Counted from the first letter of the stretch, positions 30,695-38,531 are shown. The stretch is DNA of 64,000 nucleotides from Oerskovia rustica (GCF_014836555.1 NZ_JACSQQ010000001.1:48970-112969); one strand, 5' to 3'. The notes: generated by a model not told the origin, from the letters alone. Numbers and translations are program-made.

Positions 30695-30741
30695 CATGAC
30701 GAAGGCCGCCTCCCCCGTCCGGGGAGGAGGCCTTCGTCATG
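30695..30741. terminator. Bidirectional terminator after kgd
   Basis: Long hairpin, 13 bp plus 7 bp separated by one G-A mismatch (30695-30715 with 30721-30741), five-base loop CGTCC. It lies between convergent kgd and the aldo/keto reductase gene. No T-run follows. Confidence 0.8.
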
Positions 30742-30765
30742 CGTCGTACAGGCCGGCTGGGTCGC

Positions 30766-31761
30766 CTACCAGCGGCCGTGGACCTGCTCGCGCAGGTACC
30801 GGTCGTAGATCTCACGGACCCCCGACGCGAACAGCGGTCCGAGCACCTCCGCCGAACCGGCCTCGGCGTTGGCGCGGGCCTGCTCGACGTTGCGGGCACC
30901 GGGGATCACGGTCGAGACACCGGGCTGCTGCCAGATCCAGGCGATCGCGGCCTGGGCCGGGGACACGTCGGGTCCGAGCACGTCGTGCACGAGCGCGGTG
31001 AACTCCCCCGCAGCCGTGAGACCGGTGGCGAAGTCGACCCCGGAGAAGGTCTCGCCGACGTCGAACGCGGAACCGTCGCGGTTGAAGCTCCGGTGGTCGT
31101 TCTCGGCGAAGGTCGTCTCGCGCGTGTACTTCCCGGACAGCAGGCCCGAGGCCAGGGGGACGCGAGCGATGATCCCGACGCCCGCGTCGGAGGCCGCGGG
31201 CAGCACCTCGTCGAGGGGCTTGAGCCGGAACGCGTTGAGGATGATCTGGACGGTCGCGACGCCGGGGCGCGCGATGGCCGCGAGCGCCTCGTCGACGGTC
31301 TCGACGCTCACGCCGTAGGCCGCGACCGACCCCTCGGCCACGAGCGTGTCGAGCGCGTCGTACACCTGGTCGTCGTCGACGACCGAGGACGGCGGGCAGT
31401 GGAGCTGGACGAGGTCGAGGCGCTCGGTGCGCAGGTTGCGGCGCGACCGGTCCGTCCACTCGCGGAAGTTCGCGAGCGTGTAGCTCGCGGGCTCCTGCGG
31501 GGCTCGTCGGCCCATCTTGGTCGCGACCGTGATGCCCGCGCCAGGGTTGTCCGCGAGGTAGGACCCGATGATCTCCTCGCTGCGACCGTCGCCGTAGACG
31601 TCGGCGGTGTCGAAGAAGGTCACGCCGGACTCGGCGGAGGCGTCGAGCACGGCGCGGGCGTCGGCCTCGCTGACCTCACCCCAGTCCGCCCCGAGCTGCC
31701 AGGTGCCGAGCCCGACGACCGAGACCAGTCGTCCGGTGCGTCCGAGCACTCGTCGTTCCAT
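30766..31761 (-). CDS. Aldo/keto reductase
   Basis: 331-residue NADPH-dependent (beta/alpha)8-barrel oxidoreductase. LGRTGRLVSVVGLGTWQLG opens the barrel; the catalytic Asp-Tyr pair is in FFDTADVYGDGRSEE, the lysine in TVATKMGRR, and the histidine in LDLVQLHCPP. The cofactor end carries STVIPGARNVEQARANAEA. ATG 31761 follows GAGGAGGAACAC. The family reduces sugars, quinones or xenobiotic carbonyls; substrate is unknown. It faces kgd and is divergent from the epimerase gene. Confidence 0.9.
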   Translation of the reverse strand: MERRVLGRTGRLVSVVGLGTWQLGADWGEVSEADARAVLDASAESGVTFFDTADVYGDGRSEEIIGSYLADNPGAGITVATKMGRRAPQEPASYTLANFREWTDRSRRNLRTERLDLVQLHCPPSSVVDDDQVYDALDTLVAEGSVAAYGVSVETVDEALAAIARPGVATVQIILNAFRLKPLDEVLPAASDAGVGIIARVPLASGLLSGKYTRETTFAENDHRSFNRDGSAFDVGETFSGVDFATGLTAAGEFTALVHDVLGPDVSPAQAAIAWIWQQPGVSTVIPGARNVEQARANAEAGSAEVLGPLFASGVREIYDRYLREQVHGRW

Positions 31762-31895
31762 GTGTTCCTCCTCGTCCTGCGGGTGGTGCTCCCGTCCCCG
31801 GCAGTGCCGGGGACGGTGCGTCGCTGGGCCGTGCGCCCGGGAGGGCGGCACGACCGGGTTCTACTGTCCCTGTTCGTGGGGAGTTCCGCACCCAG

Positions 31896-31901
31896 TAGCG
31901 T
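31896..31901 (+). promoter_or_regulatory. -10 element TAGCGT, leaderless start of the epimerase gene
   Basis: TAGCGT ends six bases before the GTG at 31908, placing the transcription start at the start codon. This spacing decided the start choice over GTG 31902. Confidence 0.5.
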
Positions 31902-31907
31902 GTGCAC

Positions 31908-32822
31908 GTGAACATCCATGCACCGTCAGGCGTCCAGATCCGCATCGAGCACGGGGACCACCGTGCCACGCTCACGGCGGTCGGTGCGACCGTCCGTGAG
32001 TACTCCGTCGGGGGGCGCGACGTCTTCACGCCCTTCGCCGAGGACGAGATCGCTCCCGCGTCGCACGGCGCGGTGCTGCTCCCCTGGCCCAACCGGCTGC
32101 GCGACGGGCGGTACACGTTCGACGGTGTGGATCACCAGCTCCCGATCACCGAGGTGCCGAGGAGCACGGCCATCCACGGTCTGGTGTGCTGGGAACGCTG
32201 GGACGTCGTCGAGCAGTCGACCTCGGCCGTGACCTTCGAGCTGCACCTCGTCCCGACGCCCGGCTACCCGTTCGACCTCGTCGCGCGCGTCACGTACGCA
32301 CTGAGCGACGCAGGGCTGCGCGTCACGGCCCGCACGACGAACGTGGGCACGTCCGACGCCCCCTACGGCGTCGGGTTCCACCCGTGGCTGTCGCCGGGCA
32401 CCGCGACGGTCGACGAGTGCACGCTGCGCCTCGACGCGCGCACCCGTGTCACGACGGACGAGCGGCTGCTGCCCACGGGCACCGAGTCCGCTGCGGGCGA
32501 CCTCGACCTGCGCGAGCCCCGCCTGCTCGCGGGCATCGACCTCGACGACGCGTACGTCGACGTCCTGCGGGACGAGGACGGGCTGTCCTGGATGCGTCTG
32601 GCAGCTCCCGACGGCCGCACGGCCGCGGTCTGGATGGACTCCTCGATGGACACGTGGCAGGTGTGCACGGGCGACCACGTCTCGGCGGCCGGCTACCGGC
32701 GCACGGGGGTCGCGGCCGAGCCCATGAGCTGCGTCGCTGACGCGTTCCGGACGGGCGAGCGCCTCGTGCGCCTCGCTCCGGGTGCCTCGCACGACGCCGT
32801 GTGGGGTGCGACGCTCCTCTGA
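31908..32822 (+). CDS. Aldose 1-epimerase family protein
   Basis: 304-residue galactose-mutarotase-like beta-sandwich protein interconverting alpha and beta anomers of hexoses. Conserved elements: LLPWPNRLRDGRYTF, the catalytic histidines in AIHGLVCWE and GVGFHPWLS, and the catalytic glutamate in VAAEPMSCVADAF. GTG start without a Shine-Dalgarno site. No sugar operon surrounds it; it may act as a general mutarotase. Confidence 0.9.
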   Translation: MNIHAPSGVQIRIEHGDHRATLTAVGATVREYSVGGRDVFTPFAEDEIAPASHGAVLLPWPNRLRDGRYTFDGVDHQLPITEVPRSTAIHGLVCWERWDVVEQSTSAVTFELHLVPTPGYPFDLVARVTYALSDAGLRVTARTTNVGTSDAPYGVGFHPWLSPGTATVDECTLRLDARTRVTTDERLLPTGTESAAGDLDLREPRLLAGIDLDDAYVDVLRDEDGLSWMRLAAPDGRTAAVWMDSSMDTWQVCTGDHVSAAGYRRTGVAAEPMSCVADAFRTGERLVRLAPGASHDAVWGATLL

Positions 32823-33007
32823 CGGGGCGTGGCGCCGGTCACGTCCTGTCCGGCCCGGCGTCGGGGCGCCTCTCTCCCCCTGGGCCTCCCCGCGCGAGGG
32901 GAGGTCGACGATTCCCGGTCCGGGTGGCGCCCGACCGGCCGGACATCCCGCACGGGAGCCTTGTCGTGACGGACAATGGTGCGCGAGCGAACGAGGAGCA
33001 CATCACC

Positions 33008-33613
33008 GTGGGAGAACCTGAAGTACGGATCTGCGTGGTCGGCGACGAGCTGAGCGCGGGTGTCGGCGACGCCAAGGGCCTCGGTTGGGCCGGGCGCGTG
33101 GTCGCGCGCACCCGTTTCCCGGGGACGGCGATGGTCTTCCCTCTCGCGATCCCGGGCGAGACGACGACGGCGATGAGCCAGCGCTGGGACGCCGAGACGA
33201 GCAGGCGCTTCGACCACGACCCCGAGGCCGACAACCGGCTCGTCCTCGCCCTGGGTCGTCACGACCTCGACGCGGGCCTGTCGGTGGCGCGGTCGCGGCT
33301 CAACCTGGCGAACGTCCTGGACGTGGCCGAGCACCGTCGTCTGCCCACGTTCGTCGTCGGGCCGCCGCCCGGCCGACCCGAGGACAACGACCGGGTCGCC
33401 GAGCTCTCCGCGGCTTTCGCGGACGTGGCCAACCGGCGCCGCGTGCCGTACGTGGACACGTTCACGCCCCTGGTCACGCACGAGCAGTGGCTCGCGGACC
33501 TCGCGACGAGCGGCGGCGGGTACCCGGGGCAGGCGGGCTACGGGCTCATGGCGTGGCTCGTCCTGCACACGGGCTGGCACGCGTGGCTCGGCCTGCCCGA
33601 CGACGTCGCGTAG
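33008..33613 (+). CDS. SGNH/GDSL-fold protein lacking catalytic residues
   Basis: 201 residues. The fold of the GDSL hydrolases is clear from ICVVGDELSAGVGD at the N-terminus, the glycine-rich LGWAGRVVART, the LVLALGRHDL strand and a C-terminal helix. However, block I reads GDEL (Ser replaced by Glu), block III has GRHD for GxND, and block V has GGGYPGQAGY where DxxHP is expected. All three catalytic blocks are therefore altered, so hydrolysis by the usual Ser-His mechanism is unlikely. GTG 33008 has AGGAG nine bases upstream; GTG 32966 is an alternative. Confidence 0.7.
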   Translation: MGEPEVRICVVGDELSAGVGDAKGLGWAGRVVARTRFPGTAMVFPLAIPGETTTAMSQRWDAETSRRFDHDPEADNRLVLALGRHDLDAGLSVARSRLNLANVLDVAEHRRLPTFVVGPPPGRPEDNDRVAELSAAFADVANRRRVPYVDTFTPLVTHEQWLADLATSGGGYPGQAGYGLMAWLVLHTGWHAWLGLPDDVA

Positions 33614-33787
33614 CCAAGGTGCCCGGCCCGCCGACGGTGACGCTCGTGCGCGCCGAGGGTGACCGGCTCACCCGCCGACGGTGACCACACCCGGGCTGCG
33701 AGTGCGACGACAGCGGCCTGCGGCCACCCCGTCCAGGGGTGACCGCAGGCCGCTGTCGTCGTCTCGGGGCGCAGACCGCCCTGGGTC

Positions 33788-34585
33788 TCAGCCTCGCGAG
33801 ATCGTGAGGTTGCCCGAGACCGTGCTGACCGACACGTACGCGCCGCTCGTGCCCTCCGAGTGGTCCACGGACGTGGTGCGGGACTGCGCGCTGGGGACGG
33901 GGGCGCCGTCGAGCACGACCTTGCCCGTGACCGCGCGCGCCTTGAGGTTGACCCCCGCACCCTCGCTCAGGCGCAGGGTGACGTCGCCCGAGACGGTCTT
34001 GGCGGTCACGAGGGGGGTCGTCTCGCGGGCCTCCACGACCACGTCTCCCGTGACCGTGCTGATCGTGACCCGTCCGAGCGCGCCCTCGGCCTCGACGCGG
34101 CCCGAGGCCGTGCTGACCTTGACGTCACCCTCGTGCGTCGCGACCGCGACGCGTCCCGCGACGGTCTTGACCGAGAGGGGGCCCACGGTGTCGGTCACGG
34201 TGACCGACCCGTCGGCCGTGGTCACGGACACGGGCGCGCGGGTGCCGCTGACGGTCGCCGCGGCGCGGGCGGTCGCGATCTTGACGGGCAGGTGGGCCGG
34301 GAGCACGACCCGGACGGTGGCGGTGTCCTTGTCCTTGAGGCCGCGCAGCCGGTCCACGGCCCCCTCGACGCCGTCGAAGTCGTAGGCGATCTTCAGCTCG
34401 CCCGCGTGCGTCGTGACCCGCAGGGGCCGGGGGCTCACGTCGGTCACGTCGACGGTCGCGCCGGACTCCCGGCTCGGGTCGCTCACGACCTCGACTGCCC
34501 CGTTCGTGAGGCCCACGACGAGCGACGCCACGTCGGCGACCTCGATCTGCTGCGGTGCTGCGATGACCCAGGACTCGGTTCCCAT
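33788..34585 (-). CDS. DUF4097 (toastrack-like beta-helix) protein, downstream copy
   Basis: 265 residues beginning MGTESWVIAAPQQIEV. From about residue 95 it consists of short repeated strands of the type VSVTTADGSVTVTDTVGPL, KTVAGRVAVAT and STVTGDVVVEA, the pattern of DUF4097 beta-solenoid proteins. No signal peptide or membrane helix, so it acts in the cytoplasm. DUF4097 proteins often accompany PadR regulators and envelope-stress membrane proteins; the biochemical role is unknown. ATG behind GAAGGAG. Third gene of the operon, after padR and the paralogous first gene. Confidence 0.83.
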   Translation of the reverse strand: MGTESWVIAAPQQIEVADVASLVVGLTNGAVEVVSDPSRESGATVDVTDVSPRPLRVTTHAGELKIAYDFDGVEGAVDRLRGLKDKDTATVRVVLPAHLPVKIATARAAATVSGTRAPVSVTTADGSVTVTDTVGPLSVKTVAGRVAVATHEGDVKVSTASGRVEAEGALGRVTISTVTGDVVVEARETTPLVTAKTVSGDVTLRLSEGAGVNLKARAVTGKVVLDGAPVPSAQSRTTSVDHSEGTSGAYVSVSTVSGNLTISRG

Positions 34586-34677
34586 GTCGTTCTCCTTCGT
34601 CGTCTGCGTGTCGTGCCGGTCGTCGTGCTGGTTCGGGTCGTGCGGGTCGTGCGGGTCCGCCGCCTCGGGGCCGCCGG

Positions 34678-35280
34678 TCACGGCAGCGTCCCCCGGACCG
34701 CCCGCCGGGCGGAGTCCAGGACCGTGCGCAGCGTCTCGAGCGTCAGCTCGGTGACCGCGCTGCTCGCGTCGGCGCGCCGGAGGTCGGCGCGCCCGTCGTC
34801 GCGGAACCGTTGCACCCTGGCCTCGGCCTCGACGCGGCGGGCGTAGGACTCGCCACGGCGAGGGTCGGGGGTGGCGGCCGGCCGCGGACGGACGCGTGCC
34901 TCCTGGGCCGCGGCCGCGAGCTCGGCGCGCAGGCCCTGCATCGAGCCCTGGATGTCGGCCCGCAGGGCGTGCGCCCGGGTGCGCACGGTCTGGGCGATCC
35001 CGTCCTCGAGCGCCGCGACGTCGGCCCGGCGCGCCGCGACCTCGGCCCGGCCGGCGGGCGTGAGCTCGTACGTCGACTTGCGGGCGCTGTCGCTGCGCCG
35101 CACGAGCCCCTCCCCCTCGAGCCGGGCGAGGCGCGGGTAGATGGTGCCGGCGCTGGGGCGGTAGGTGCCGCCGAAGCGGTCGCTGAGCTCGGTCATGAGC
35201 TCGTAGCCGTGCTTGGGCCCGGACTCGAGCAGCGCGAGGAGGTAGAGCCGGAGCTCCCCGTGGGCGAAGACGGAGGCCAT
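34678..35280 (-). CDS. PadR-family transcriptional regulator
   Basis: 200 residues. The winged-helix PadR domain covers about 9-85 (LRLYLLALLESGPKHGYELM, GTYRPSAGTIYPRLARLEGEGLV), followed by a helical dimerisation/effector part rich in Ala and Arg, longer than in the small PadR-s2 class. The start overlaps the stop of the DUF4097 gene by one base (TGATG). Palindromes at 36302-36319 and 36327-36342 in front of the operon suit autorepression. Confidence 0.92.
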   Translation of the reverse strand: MASVFAHGELRLYLLALLESGPKHGYELMTELSDRFGGTYRPSAGTIYPRLARLEGEGLVRRSDSARKSTYELTPAGRAEVAARRADVAALEDGIAQTVRTRAHALRADIQGSMQGLRAELAAAAQEARVRPRPAATPDPRRGESYARRVEAEARVQRFRDDGRADLRRADASSAVTELTLETLRTVLDSARRAVRGTLP

Positions 35281-36260
35281 CAGCGGTCCGCCGGTCCGTC
35301 CGCGGGTCCGCCGCCGGGCGTGCCTGTCCACGTCGCGCGGCTGTCCGCGGTGCCCCAGGGGGCGCCGTACCCCGGGTACGCGTCGGTCGCGGCGTCGTCG
35401 AACGACCAGGCCGGGGCGCTGTCCGCGACACCGCCGGGTGCGTCCCACGCGACGGCGTCGGCGGGCTCCCCCCGCAGCACCGTGACGTTGCCCGAGACGG
35501 AGTTGACCTGGAGCTTCTTGCCCGGGGTCCCGGACGGACCCGCCTGGCGGTAGGAGCCACCGGGCGTGCCGCGGTGCTCGACGCCGTCGACCACGAGGCG
35601 ACCGCTCACGCAGCGCAGGGTGTAGTCGAGGGCGTCGGGCTCGGGCACGCGCACCAGGACGTCGGCCGAGACGGCGTTGACGTTCATCACGTCGGGCGTC
35701 GCGCCCGAGTCGAGCGTGACGTTCCCGGAGACGGTGTTGAGCTTGACGTCGGTCAGCGCGCCCGAGGCCGTGAGGTCGCCCGACACGGAGTCCATGACGA
35801 GGGTGCCCACGTGGTCGCGGACCGTGACCTCGCCCGAGACCGTGTCGACGCGGACCGCGCCGGTCGTCTGCGTCGTCATGACCGAGCCACCCACGGTGGC
35901 GACGGAGACCTTCGCCTGGGTCCCGGCGACGAGGCCGTCGCCGCGCACGGTCGCGAGCTTGACCCGGACGTGCGCGGGCACGCCGACGTAGACGTCGGCG
36001 CGGTCCTTGCCACGGTAGTTGCGGAACGAGTCGAGGAAGCCCTGCCAGCCGCCCGTGGGCGAGTACCCGACCGTGAGCCGGTCGCCGTCGAGGCGGACCT
36101 CGAGCGGACGGCCCTCGATCGAGTGGACCTCGACGCGGACGCCGGGCTCGTCGTGCACCACGACGTCGATGCGTCCGTTGAGCAGGTTCGCGTCGAGGCG
36201 GGCCACGGGCCCGACGTCGATCGTCTGCGGACCGGTCACGGTCCAGTTCTCGGTCGCCAT
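35280..36260 (-). CDS. DUF4097 protein, first gene of the PadR operon
   Basis: 326 residues, paralogue of the gene two positions downstream: MATENWTVTGPQTIDV matches its N-terminus, then repeats such as RVDTVSGEVTVRDHVG, MDSVSGDLTASG, KLNTVSGNVTLDSG and QVNSVSGNVTVLRG form a beta-solenoid to about residue 275. A Gly/Pro/Ala-rich C-terminal tail of 50 residues is unique to this copy. Cytoplasmic. ATG 36260 behind GAGGAG. It is expressed first from the operator-controlled promoter. Confidence 0.83.
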   Translation of the reverse strand: MATENWTVTGPQTIDVGPVARLDANLLNGRIDVVVHDEPGVRVEVHSIEGRPLEVRLDGDRLTVGYSPTGGWQGFLDSFRNYRGKDRADVYVGVPAHVRVKLATVRGDGLVAGTQAKVSVATVGGSVMTTQTTGAVRVDTVSGEVTVRDHVGTLVMDSVSGDLTASGALTDVKLNTVSGNVTLDSGATPDVMNVNAVSADVLVRVPEPDALDYTLRCVSGRLVVDGVEHRGTPGGSYRQAGPSGTPGKKLQVNSVSGNVTVLRGEPADAVAWDAPGGVADSAPAWSFDDAATDAYPGYGAPWGTADSRATWTGTPGGGPADGPADR

Positions 36261-36301
36261 GTCTCTCCTCGCGTTCCTGCGGTGTCCCGCCCGGTCCCGT
36301 G

Positions 36302-36319
36302 AACGCGATGTATCGCGTT
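36302..36319. promoter_or_regulatory. PadR-type operator O1
   Basis: Perfect palindrome AACGCGAT-GT-ATCGCGTT just downstream of the predicted start of transcription of the DUF4097-PadR operon. Confidence 0.7.
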
Positions 36320-36326
36320 TCTGGTC

Positions 36327-36342
36327 ACACGATATATCGCGT
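36327..36342. promoter_or_regulatory. PadR-type operator O2
   Basis: Palindrome ACACGATATATCGCGT with one mismatched pair, centre 24 bp from O1. It overlaps the predicted -10 element and part of the spacer, as expected for a repressor site. Confidence 0.7.
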
Positions 36343-36357
36343 CTTGGACCAGGACAA
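36329..36357 (-). promoter_or_regulatory. Promoter of the DUF4097-PadR-DUF4097 operon
   Basis: On the minus strand TTGTCC (36357 to 36352), a 17-base spacer and TATCGT (36334 to 36329). Start of transcription would fall near 36322, about 60 bases before the ATG at 36260. Confidence 0.6.
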
Positions 36358-36408
36358 GCCCCAGATGTGGGAACATGGAGCAGACAGAATCCGGCGTGAG
36401 GAGCAATC

Positions 36409-36483
36409 ATGAGCAAGCGCGGACGCAAGCGTCGCAGCCGCAAGGGCAGCGCAGCGAACCACGGCAAGCGCCCCAACGCCTGA
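36409..36483 (+). CDS. Ribosomal protein bL37
   Basis: A 24-residue, strongly basic protein: MSKRGRKRRSRKG, then SAANHGKRPNA. It matches the small large-subunit protein bL37 known from mycobacterial ribosome structures, which has the same length and the same ANHGKRPNA ending. ATG follows GAGGAGCAATC, a strong ribosome-binding site, and a near-ideal terminator lies 49 bases after the stop. Easily missed by gene callers because of its size. Divergent from the PadR operon. Confidence 0.9.
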   Translation: MSKRGRKRRSRKGSAANHGKRPNA

Positions 36484-36532
36484 TCACGAGCCCGCCAGGG
36501 CCGCGATCACGCGCCCTGCGGGCGAGTGCGAC

Positions 36533-36572
36533 GAAAGGGCCCGTCCTCACCTCGGTGAGGACGGGCCCTTTC
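36533..36572. terminator. Strong bidirectional terminator
   Basis: Perfect 18-bp stem (36533-36550 with 36555-36572) with tetraloop CTCG. The arms end GAAAGGG and CCCTTTC, giving a short T-run on either strand, so it serves bL37 on the plus and rsrA on the minus strand. Confidence 0.9.
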
Positions 36573-36690
36573 GACGTTCTCGGCGGCGGCACCCTCGCGG
36601 GGGTGCGGCCCGGCCGCGCCGCCTCGCCGAGAAGGCGGCCGACACGGAAGCGCAGAGGTGCCCGACGGCGTCACGCCCCCGGGCGGCGCG

Positions 36691-37014
36691 TCAGATGCCC
36701 TCGATGACCGTCGTCGTACGCAGTACGGTGAACTGCGCCTGGATGCGCAGCCGGAGCTCCACGGGAGCCTGCTCGTGGCACGAGCGGCGCACGAGCTGCT
36801 TGACCAGCTCCTCGGCGCTCAGCTCGGCCAGGCACGGCGAGCAGTGCGCGACGTGCGCGCGCATGCGCACCTCGTCGTCGGAGGTCATCTCCGAGTCGAG
36901 GTACTCGTACAGGTGCTTGAGCGCGTGCTCGCACTCGGTCTCGCCCTCGGTCGAGTGGGGGATCGGCACGATGACCTCGTCCTGCGCCTCCGTGCCCACG
37001 TTCTGCTGACTCAC
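36691..37014 (-). CDS. rsrA: Redox-sensing zinc anti-sigma factor (RsrA/RshA type)
   Basis: 107 residues. The zinc motif HVAHCSPC supplies H54, C58 and C61, and C28 lies exactly 26 residues before H54, reproducing the C11/H37/C41/C44 spacing of Streptomyces RsrA; C79 matches C62. By that analogy the trigger disulphide would form between C28 and C61 or C58, releasing zinc and SigR under thiol oxidation. GTG start sharing GTGA with the sigR stop. Cytoplasmic partner of the sigma factor upstream. Confidence 0.93.
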   Translation of the reverse strand: MSQQNVGTEAQDEVIVPIPHSTEGETECEHALKHLYEYLDSEMTSDDEVRMRAHVAHCSPCLAELSAEELVKQLVRRSCHEQAPVELRLRIQAQFTVLRTTTVIEGI

Positions 37015-37679
37015 GACTCACCTCCGGGGGTCTTGGCCCCCACCAGTCCTCGGTCCTTTGCGTAGTCGCTCAGGAGATCACGCAGCTGGTGCCGACCGCG
37101 GTGGAGCCGCGACATCACGGTCCCGATCGGCGTGCCCATGATCTCGGCGATCTCCTTGTACGGGAAGCCCTCGACGTCCGCGTAGTACACGGCCATCCGG
37201 CGGTCCTCCGGCAGCTCCTGGAGAGCCTTCTTCACGTCGGAGTCCGGGAGCCGGTCCAACGCCTCGGCCTCGGCCGAGCGCAACCCCTGCGACGTGTGCG
37301 ACGCCGCGCGGTGGATCTGCCAGTCCTCGACGTCCTCCGCCGCGGACTGCAGCGGCTCGCGCTGCTTCTTGCGGTAGTTGTTGATGAACGTGTTGGTGAG
37401 GATCCGGTAGAGCCACGCCTTGAGGTTGGTGTCCGGGCGGTACTGGTGGAACGCGGCGAACGCCTTGGTGAACGTCTCCTGGACCAGGTCCTCCGCGTCG
37501 GTCGGGTTGCGCGTCAGGCGCAGCGCCGCCGAGTAGAGCTGGTCGAGGTACACCAGCGCGTCGCGCTCGAAGCGCGCCGAACGGGCCGCGTCGTCCTCCG
37601 TGGAGGGAGCCCGGTTGGTGTCCTCGGCGTCATCGGCGCCCGAGAGGTCGCCTGCGCTGCTGCTGATCTGGTCCGTCAT
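37011..37679 (-). CDS. sigR: ECF sigma factor SigR/SigH
   Basis: 222 residues from ATG 37679 ([12 protein letters not shown]). Sigma region 2 (about 45-115: [56 protein letters not shown]) and region 4 (about 155-210: [41 protein letters not shown]). It drives the thiol-oxidative stress response (thioredoxin, mycothiol genes). The frame stays open upstream, with an in-frame GTG at 37817 that would add 46 residues and lies next to a perfect SigR promoter, so an extended isoform like Streptomyces SigR-prime is likely. Confidence 0.94.
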   Translation of the reverse strand: MTDQISSSAGDLSGADDAEDTNRAPSTEDDAARSARFERDALVYLDQLYSAALRLTRNPTDAEDLVQETFTKAFAAFHQYRPDTNLKAWLYRILTNTFINNYRKKQREPLQSAAEDVEDWQIHRAASHTSQGLRSAEAEALDRLPDSDVKKALQELPEDRRMAVYYADVEGFPYKEIAEIMGTPIGTVMSRLHRGRHQLRDLLSDYAKDRGLVGAKTPGGES

Positions 37680-37687
37680 CGACAACG

Positions 37688-37693
37688 AGCCTA
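37688..37693 (-). promoter_or_regulatory. -10 element for the short SigR transcript
   Basis: TAGGCT on the minus strand, eight bases before ATG 37679, suggesting a constitutive, nearly leaderless transcript for the short form. AGGAGG just upstream is too far (16 bases) to be a good ribosome-binding site. Confidence 0.45.
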
Positions 37694-37826
37694 GTCCTCC
37701 TGCCGGTCGGGTGTCCGCCGAGAGCGCAGAAGGTGCGACCGCGCCGAACGGCACGACCTCGAGGCTCGGTGCGGCGGGGGCGCTCACGGCCGCTTCCGCT
37801 TCCAGTACACATGTCACGCTCAGCAC

Positions 37827-37852
37827 AACCGTCGGGTGCGCCGTGTCATTCC
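37827..37852 (-). promoter_or_regulatory. SigR-dependent autoregulatory promoter
   Basis: GGAAT (37852 to 37848), exactly 18 bases, then GTT (37829 to 37827), the SigR/SigH consensus. It lies about 150-170 bases before the short sigR start and ten bases before the in-frame GTG 37817. Confidence 0.85.
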
Positions 37853-37959
37853 CGCAGGGGCCGGATCCCGCGGTTCGCACGCCTCCCGGGGCGGGCAGAG
37901 GCAAGCCTGTGCTCGGTGAGGACAGGCAACCATCGGGTGTGCTCGGGCCCGATCCTCGC

Positions 37960-37965
37960 TAGCGT
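37960..37965 (+). promoter_or_regulatory. -10 element TAGCGT, leaderless start of ferritin
   Basis: TAGCGT ends six bases before the ATG at 37972; no Shine-Dalgarno site is present. Confidence 0.5.
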
Positions 37966-37971
37966 GACCGC

Positions 37972-38517
37972 ATGACGACCACGACTCCCGACTCCCGGTT
38001 CCGCACCCTCCTGCGTGAGCAGGTCGGACACGAGCTCGACGCCCACCAGCAGTACATCGCGATCGCCGTGTGGTTCGACTCGCACGACCTGCCCCAGCTC
38101 GCCGCGCACTTCTACCGCCAGTCGGTCGAGGAGCGCAACCACGCCATGATGATCGTGCAGTACCACCTCGACCGTGACCTGGAGATCTCGATCCCCGGCA
38201 CGGGCGCGGTGCGCAACGACTTCGACTCGGTGCTCGAGCCCCTCCAGCTCGCGCTCGACCAGGAGAAGCAGGTCACCGACCAGATCGAGGCCATCTTCCG
38301 CGCGGCCCGCGAGGAGGGCGACGCCCTGGGCGAGCAGTTCCTCCTGTGGTTCCTCAAGGAGCAGGTCGAGGAGGTCGCGTCGGCCACGACGCTGTTGACC
38401 GTCGCCCGCCGCGCCGGCGAGAACCTGTTCGACCTCGAGAACTACGTGGCCCGCGAGACCATCGGAGACGGCGGAGAGTCCGCGGACGCCCCCGAGGCTG
38501 CCGGCGGCGCGCTCTGA
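37972..38517 (+). CDS. Ferritin
   Basis: 181 residues, four-helix bundle that oxidises and stores iron as a 24-mer. Ferroxidase ligands: E21 in VGHELDAHQQY, E54 and H57 in SVEERNHAMM, and the third-helix EKQVTDQIEAIF with the later glutamine/glutamate in FLLWFLKEQVEEV. No methionine haem ligand of the bacterioferritin type at the usual place, so non-haem ferritin is preferred. A short acidic, Ala/Gly-rich tail follows the bundle. It is divergent from sigR. Confidence 0.93.
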   Translation: MTTTTPDSRFRTLLREQVGHELDAHQQYIAIAVWFDSHDLPQLAAHFYRQSVEERNHAMMIVQYHLDRDLEISIPGTGAVRNDFDSVLEPLQLALDQEKQVTDQIEAIFRAAREEGDALGEQFLLWFLKEQVEEVASATTLLTVARRAGENLFDLENYVARETIGDGGESADAPEAAGGAL

Positions 38518-38531
38518 CCTGACGAGCCCAC

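Noticed and set aside
26819-30697. Open frame of about 1290 codons antisense to kgd
   Set aside because: It is the mirror of strong kgd codon bias in GC-rich DNA; no family domains, no start context, and the kgd protein is unmistakable.
34600-34677. Repeated CACGACCCG-like units between padR and the downstream DUF4097 gene
   Set aside because: Short imperfect low-complexity sequence without regular spacing; not a CRISPR or regulator array.
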